From: JACDER01 sp963717765
Lineage (GTDB): Bacteria > Actinomycetota > Thermoleophilia > Gaiellales > Gaiellaceae
Length of the DNA: 64,000 bases
NCBI GenBank assembly: GCA_963717765.1
Contig: CAVQWX010000004.1
Span: 310,001-374,000 of the forward strand
Reading direction: 5' to 3'
The notes below the pieces were generated by a model that saw only the letters and a program-made list of their open reading frames with translations, did not search any database and was not told where the DNA came from. The position numbers and the translations under genes are program-made. Below are positions 61,033-64,000 of this stretch, one piece after another (within the stretch, counting starts at the first letter, position 1; the number at the start of each line of letters is the position of its first letter).

Positions 61033-63999
61033 ATGCCCGTTTGCGCCAGCTGTGGCCATGAGAACAGCGAGAAGGCGAGGTTCTGCGAAGCGTGTGGAGC
61101 GGCACTAGAGACCGGACGCGTACCGCGCGAGCAGCGCAAGACCGTCACCGTTCTCTTCTGCGACGTCACTGGCTCGACCGCGCTCGGCGAGTCGACAGAT
61201 CCGGAGGCGCTGCGGGCCGTGCTCGCCCGCTACTTCGAGCGCATGAAGGGCATCCTCGAATCGCACGGCGGCACGGTGGAGAAGTTCATCGGCGACGCGG
61301 TGATGGCCGTCTTCGGCGTTCCGCAGGTGCATGAGGACGACGCGCTCCGGGCCTGCCGCGCGGCCGTCGAGATGCGCGACGCCCTCCCGGAACTGGGACT
61401 CCAAGCCAGAATCGGCCTGAACACGGGCGAGGTCGTGACCGGAACCGAAGAGCGCCTGGCCACCGGCGATGCGGTAAACGTCGCAGCGAGACTCGAGCAG
61501 GCAGCCAGACCCGGTGAGATCCTGCTCGGCCAAGACACGCTCGCCCTCGCCCGCGACGGGGTCGAGGCCGATGCAGTCTCTCCCGTCGAGCTCAAGGGCA
61601 AGTCGGAGGCCGTCCCAGCCTTCCGTCTCCTGGCCGTGACCGGCGAGCTATCCCGTCGCCACGACGTACGCATGGTGGGGCGCGAGCGCGAGCTCACTAG
61701 GCTTCGCTCCGCCTACGAGCAGGCCGTCCACGACCGGTCCTGCCAGCTCTTCACCGTCCTGGGAACGGCTGGGGTGGGCAAGTCCCGGCTCGCCTACGAG
61801 TTCCTCGACGGCCTCGATGCGCGGGTCCTGCGCGGCCGCTGCCTGTCGTATGGGGAAGGAATCACGTACTGGCCGGTAGTCGAGGTGCTCAGGCACTTGA
61901 GCGCTTTACCTGCCGGTCCCGCCGCCGCGCCACTCCGCTCGCTCCTGGGCGAGACCGAGGAGGGGACAACGGCGGAGGAAATCGCGTGGGCCTTCCGCAA
62001 GCTGCTCGAGGAGCAGGCAGCTGAGCAGCCGCTCGTGTGCGTCTTCGACGACATCCACTGGGGCGAGGAGACGTTCCTCGACCTGATCGAGCACGTTGCC
62101 GACCTCTCCCGGGAGGCGCCGCTGCTACTCCTGTGCATGGCCCGTCCCGAGCTTCTCGACAGGCGATCCTCATGGGGCGGTGGGAAGCTGAACTCCACGA
62201 CCGTCCTGCTCGAGCCGCTCTCGGCAGACGAGACTGATGCGCTCCTCGAGGTGCTGGGCGGCGCCGAACCGGAGCTTCGCGCGCGCGTCCGCGATGCCGC
62301 TGAGGGCAATCCGCTCTTCGTCGAGGAGATGCTGGCGCTCGTCCGCGAGGCCGGTGACGGCCAGATCATCGTTCCGCCGACGATCCAGGCGCTGCTGGTG
62401 GCCAGGCTCGACCAGCTCGACTCCTCCGAACGGAGCGTGCTCGAGTCTGGCGCGGTCGAGGGAAGAGTTTTCCACCGAGGTGCCGTGCAGGCGTTGGCAC
62501 CCAACGAACCGCAGCTGCCGCAACGGCTCGTCTCGCTCGTCCGCAAAGAGCTCGTCCGGCCCGACAAGACCCTGATTCCTGGTGACGAGGCGTTCCGCTT
62601 CCGCCACCTTCTGATCAGGGATGCGGCCTATGACGCGCTGCCGAAGGCGACCAGGGCCGAGCTGCACGAGTGTTTCGCTGCGTGGCTCGAAGAACGTCGT
62701 GCCGACATTGTGGAGCTGGACGAGATTCTTGGACACCATCTCGACCAGGCCGCCCGCTACAAGACGGAGCTTGGTCAGTCCGACCCTGCCCTCGCCGGCC
62801 GGGCCGCAGAGCGCCTGAGCGCGGCGGGCCGGCGCGCGCTCTGGCGCGGGGACCGCCGCGCCGCCACTCCTCTCCTGCAGCGAGCGCTCGAGCTGACCCG
62901 ACCAGGTCGACTGGACGTACAGCTCGAGCTCGACTTCGCCGAGGCTCAGTTCTCTCCCCGTGCAGCTGCCGACATCGCGGATGCCGCTGCGGCGCGCGCG
63001 CGCCGGAGGGGCGATTGGGCCGCGGAGGCGGTTGCCCACGTCGTTGCCGTCGACTACCGCGTCGAGTTTTCTGCCGATCCTCCGATCGACGAGTGGGAGA
63101 CTGCCGCTCAGGAGGCGCTCCCGTTATTGGAAGAGGCACAAGACCATGCCGCGCTCGCACGCGTCTGGTTTGTGCTCGGGCAGGCGGCGAACATGCGCGG
63201 CCGCTTCGAGGAATGGGGACTGGCGAGGGAGCAACAACTTCGGCACTCTCGGCTAGCCGGTCGACCCGATCCATGGGTAGGCCTGGGAGGACCGCTCCTG
63301 ATCGGACCGCGTCCGGCGGACGAGGCTCTCCGAACCCTCGATGATGTCTACTCCGATGTCTCCCATCCCCTGCTCGTGCTTAGCCGCGGGGAACTGTTGG
63401 CCATGCTTGGTCACTCCAACGAGATCTGGTCGGCGGCGCAGGAGGCGAGCAAGCAACTCGGCCAACTCGGCCAGCTCGATGGCTCAGATCATCTCGCGGA
63501 AATAGCGAGGTTTGCCGGTGACTACGAGGCGGCGGCGCACTACCTCCGCCTGCACTGCGAGGGCCTCGAGGCACGTGGGGACCGTGGCCACCTTTCCACG
63601 TACGCGCCGACGCGCGGCCGCTTCCTCTGCATGCTTGGACGCCACGACGAGGCCGAGCCGCTCGCCCAGGTAGGGCGCGAACTGGGCGACAAGAACGATG
63701 CGTCGACGCAGATGGTGTGGAGGCAGGCACAGGCCCTCGTTCACGCCAACCGGGGTGAGCATGCGGACGCTGAAAACCTGTCGCATGAGGCCGTCGAGGT
63801 GGCCGAAGGGACGGACGCGCTCAACTACCAGGGCGACGCGTACACCGACCTCGCCGAGGTGTTCGTCGCCGCCGGCCGCACCGACGAAGCCGCACAGGCG
63901 CTCGAGCAGGCACTCGACCGCTACGGGCGCAAGAAGAACCTGGCCATGGTCGCGCAGGTGAAGCCCAAGCTGGAGGAGCTCCGTGCCCGCGTGTCCTAG
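61033..63999 (+). CDS. Zinc-ribbon class III cyclase-AAA ATPase-TPR regulator
   Basis: A 988-residue protein. An N-terminal zinc ribbon (CASCGHENSEKARFCEACG, Cys 4, 7, 18 and 21) distinguishes it from the two cyclases at 41.8-48.3 kb. The class III cyclase domain follows: TVLFCDVTGSTALGE (Asp44), GGTVEKFIGDAVMAVFGVP and GDAVNVAARLEQ. The STAND-type ATPase has Walker A GTAGVGKSRLAYEF and Walker B PLVCVFDDIHWGEE, and a TPR-rich C-terminal region ends near YGRKKNLAMVAQVKPKLEEL. Complete within the window, stopping two bases before its end. The N-terminal ribbon plus cyclase is the common DUF-type layout in soil actinobacteria; the ligand is unknown. Confidence 0.92.
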   Translation: MPVCASCGHENSEKARFCEACGAALETGRVPREQRKTVTVLFCDVTGSTALGESTDPEALRAVLARYFERMKGILESHGGTVEKFIGDAVMAVFGVPQVHEDDALRACRAAVEMRDALPELGLQARIGLNTGEVVTGTEERLATGDAVNVAARLEQAARPGEILLGQDTLALARDGVEADAVSPVELKGKSEAVPAFRLLAVTGELSRRHDVRMVGRERELTRLRSAYEQAVHDRSCQLFTVLGTAGVGKSRLAYEFLDGLDARVLRGRCLSYGEGITYWPVVEVLRHLSALPAGPAAAPLRSLLGETEEGTTAEEIAWAFRKLLEEQAAEQPLVCVFDDIHWGEETFLDLIEHVADLSREAPLLLLCMARPELLDRRSSWGGGKLNSTTVLLEPLSADETDALLEVLGGAEPELRARVRDAAEGNPLFVEEMLALVREAGDGQIIVPPTIQALLVARLDQLDSSERSVLESGAVEGRVFHRGAVQALAPNEPQLPQRLVSLVRKELVRPDKTLIPGDEAFRFRHLLIRDAAYDALPKATRAELHECFAAWLEERRADIVELDEILGHHLDQAARYKTELGQSDPALAGRAAERLSAAGRRALWRGDRRAATPLLQRALELTRPGRLDVQLELDFAEAQFSPRAAADIADAAAARARRRGDWAAEAVAHVVAVDYRVEFSADPPIDEWETAAQEALPLLEEAQDHAALARVWFVLGQAANMRGRFEEWGLAREQQLRHSRLAGRPDPWVGLGGPLLIGPRPADEALRTLDDVYSDVSHPLLVLSRGELLAMLGHSNEIWSAAQEASKQLGQLGQLDGSDHLAEIARFAGDYEAAAHYLRLHCEGLEARGDRGHLSTYAPTRGRFLCMLGRHDEAEPLAQVGRELGDKNDASTQMVWRQAQALVHANRGEHADAENLSHEAVEVAEGTDALNYQGDAYTDLAEVFVAAGRTDEAAQALEQALDRYGRKKNLAMVAQVKPKLEELRARVS

Positions 64000-64000
64000 C

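Noticed and set aside
1..64000. tRNA or rRNA genes
   Set aside because: Scanning intergenic stretches for T-loop GGTTCGAATC-type and acceptor pairing gave nothing convincing; CGAATC occurrences near 4635 and 56435 lack cloverleaf context.

Overview
This 64 kb window is GC-rich and gene-dense. It is most likely chromosomal DNA of an uncultured soil-type actinobacterium of the Thermoleophilia (Gaiellales/Solirubrobacterales-like). That placement is inferred from the gene set: NucS, ArgR, MeaB, small DUF3618/DUF4235-type envelope proteins, many very large cyclase-ATPase and BTAD regulators, frequent GTG/TTG starts and 4-nt stop/start overlaps. No rRNA, tRNA, CRISPR array, insertion sequence or replication origin was seen, and no intergenic gap exceeds about 200 bases.

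Layout. 0-8 kb: end of a methyltransferase, a SpoU RNA methyltransferase, a small cysteine-rich protein, a DUF2207/LemA pair, another methyltransferase, then pheS-pheT. 8-16 kb: a cNMP-binding protein, a frameshifted two-domain cupredoxin-like secreted protein, a four-gene operon of small membrane proteins (DUF4235, unknown, holin/DUF1469, DUF3618), argR, a PadR repressor with its membrane-protein partner, a frameshifted FAD oxidoreductase, a tandem DUF892 protein and two small unknowns. 16-20 kb: a 2-oxoacid dehydrogenase operon (E1alpha, E1beta, E2) followed by VOC and GNAT proteins; its probable E3 (lpdA) is at 35 kb. 20-25 kb: a minus-strand MoxR/DUF58/BatD-like/VWA/VWA operon. 25.6-35.2 kb: three tandem MalT-like NTPase-TPR-BTAD regulators. 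The first is intact; the other two carry many single-base indels and share a nearly identical tract. 35-41 kb: lpdA, a Lys-rich small protein, hisC, a PIN toxin operon, meaB and threonine dehydratase. 41.8-48.3 kb: two adjacent class III cyclase-AAA-TPR proteins; a third closes the window at 61-64 kb. 48-61 kb: an MBL-rhodanese fusion, a lipoprotein, acyl-CoA dehydrogenase and pepA, a short protein, nucS, a polysaccharide deacetylase, two MFS proteins (one fused to a cNMP-binding domain), SCP2, an intracellular subtilase coupled to a GAF protein, and a VapBC-like pair.

The most unusual locus is 37.98-39.65 kb. There a DUF3368-type PIN toxin overlaps a gene whose product joins an RHH plus UPF0175-like antitoxin module to a Mug-family uracil/mismatch DNA glycosylase domain and a further C-terminal domain. 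A palindrome covers the toxin start codon. This looks like a toxin-antitoxin system wired to a DNA-repair enzyme.

Other structural signals are two long inverted-repeat elements (14.5 and 19.7 kb), each running from stop codon to stop codon between convergent genes, and a 63-bp repeat upstream of both pheS and the 49.9 kb lipoprotein gene. Several otherwise good genes carry single frameshifts. In a metagenome-style assembly these may be sequencing errors, and each is described as such where it occurs.
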